From contig OU015490.1 in NCBI GenBank assembly GCA_907164885.2, forward strand, positions 239,909,139-239,973,138: DNA of 64,000 nt, given 5' to 3'. Both the position numbers and the translations under genes were made by a program. Source of the stretch: Dolomedes plantarius. Lineage: Eukaryota; Arthropoda; Arachnida; Araneae; Dolomedidae. A model generated the notes under the pieces. That model ran no database searches and was not told where the DNA came from. It saw nothing but the letters and a program-made list of their open reading frames with translations. This document shows positions 63,398 through 64,000 of the stretch, in pieces. Position 1 is the first letter of the stretch; every line of letters begins with the position of its first letter.

Positions 63398-64000
63398 TTG
63401 GTACAAGAAATGCTTAAGTCACTTTTCTCCTAGATGACTTTGTTTGCTTATGTCTGTGCAAAAAAATATTATTTTCAATGTAGGAAATACCCAAGTCTGC
63501 ACAATGGTTTAGAAATGTACACATTGTGTGTGTGCGTGTGTGCGCGCGTGCGTTATACAAGTTTGCGGTAAAGTGCGAATGCAATTTGAGACTACTTAAT
63601 TAAATTCTCCAGATAAACGTATAACATTATTAACCAGATGGATCCAAATCATTATTGTCATTATTTGAAGCAACTACTCTTTTCTGCCCTCTGACGTCGA
63701 GAAGAGGGTATGAATTAAAAAAAAAAAACTTAAGCGGTCGGTAGATTGCTATAATGAAAGAAAACCTTTCTCTATTCATTAGAACTCATGGCATTCATCA
63801 AACTCAATTTATATTTTTACGAGCAAAATATCCTTGTTCTTGAATTCAAATCAAATTCGACTGCGACTATATAATACGCCGCTGGCAGAATGAGCAATTG
63901 CCCTAAATTTGTCCTGTTAAAAAGCAATTATCCCAAATGGAAAGAAAGGCTCCGAATGTTTTTTACCGCAGACTTATTGTATTCGGCTGGATTAGATGCA
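63396..64000. other. no gene recognised
   Basis: A (TG)n/(CG)n alternating purine-pyrimidine run lies at about 63524-63553. The remainder has no supported feature up to the window edge. Confidence 0.4.

Overview
This window is eukaryotic, AT-rich repetitive DNA with no confident host gene. The transposon set (Tc1, mariner DD41D, pogo/Tigger, piggyBac, hAT, Helitron), the very long (TA)n arrays and the tRNA-derived retroposons suggest an arthropod genome. A chelicerate such as a spider is my best guess, by inference only. Nearly every protein-like open frame is a transposase or a fragment of one; most other long frames are translations of (TA)n. I see no operon, rRNA, CRISPR array or free-standing tRNA gene.

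Layout. 0.7-3.2 kb: a Tc1 relic split by a DD41D mariner. 3.3-4.7 kb: a Tigger-type element with perfect 26-bp ends. 5.1-5.9 kb: one possible host exon and a piggyBac tail. 6-12.9 kb: (TA)n arrays, Helitron-like elements and Tigger fragments. 13.8-14.7 kb: a ~297-bp tandem repeat. 15.1-23.5 kb: a MITE, two Tc1 relics (one split by a second DD41D copy), a Helitron and a mariner relic. 24.3-28.8 kb: a 284-bp satellite with a duplicated seven-monomer block. 29.3-38.5 kb: SINE, LTR-like and hAT remnants, two further tandem arrays and a piggyBac-type nonautonomous element. 38.5-43.9 kb: Helitron relics (one keeps the helicase C-terminus), tRNA-derived retroposons, and a piggyBac gene broken by a hAT-type MITE with a perfect 8-bp target duplication. 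44.4-47.6 kb: two foldback structures and a 4-unit array. 48.2-54.9 kb: a deep nest in which a Helitron was entered by a Tigger-like element, itself entered by a retroposon, a third DD41D mariner and a Tc1. 57.3-60.6 kb: two pogo/Tigger-class elements. 60.9-61.7 kb: the fifth member of one Helitron-like family.

How the parts relate. TA-targeting elements repeatedly sit at the edges of (TA)n runs. Only the DD41D copy at 50.8-52.1 kb has an uninterrupted transposase frame with all three catalytic aspartates; its two relatives in the window each lost a different one. The most interesting signals are the higher-order structure of the tandem arrays, a five-member Helitron-like family with constant A/T flanks, a PCNA-box-like motif at the C-terminus of several Tigger-class proteins, and a composite retroposon. 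I did not find a convincing new cellular system.
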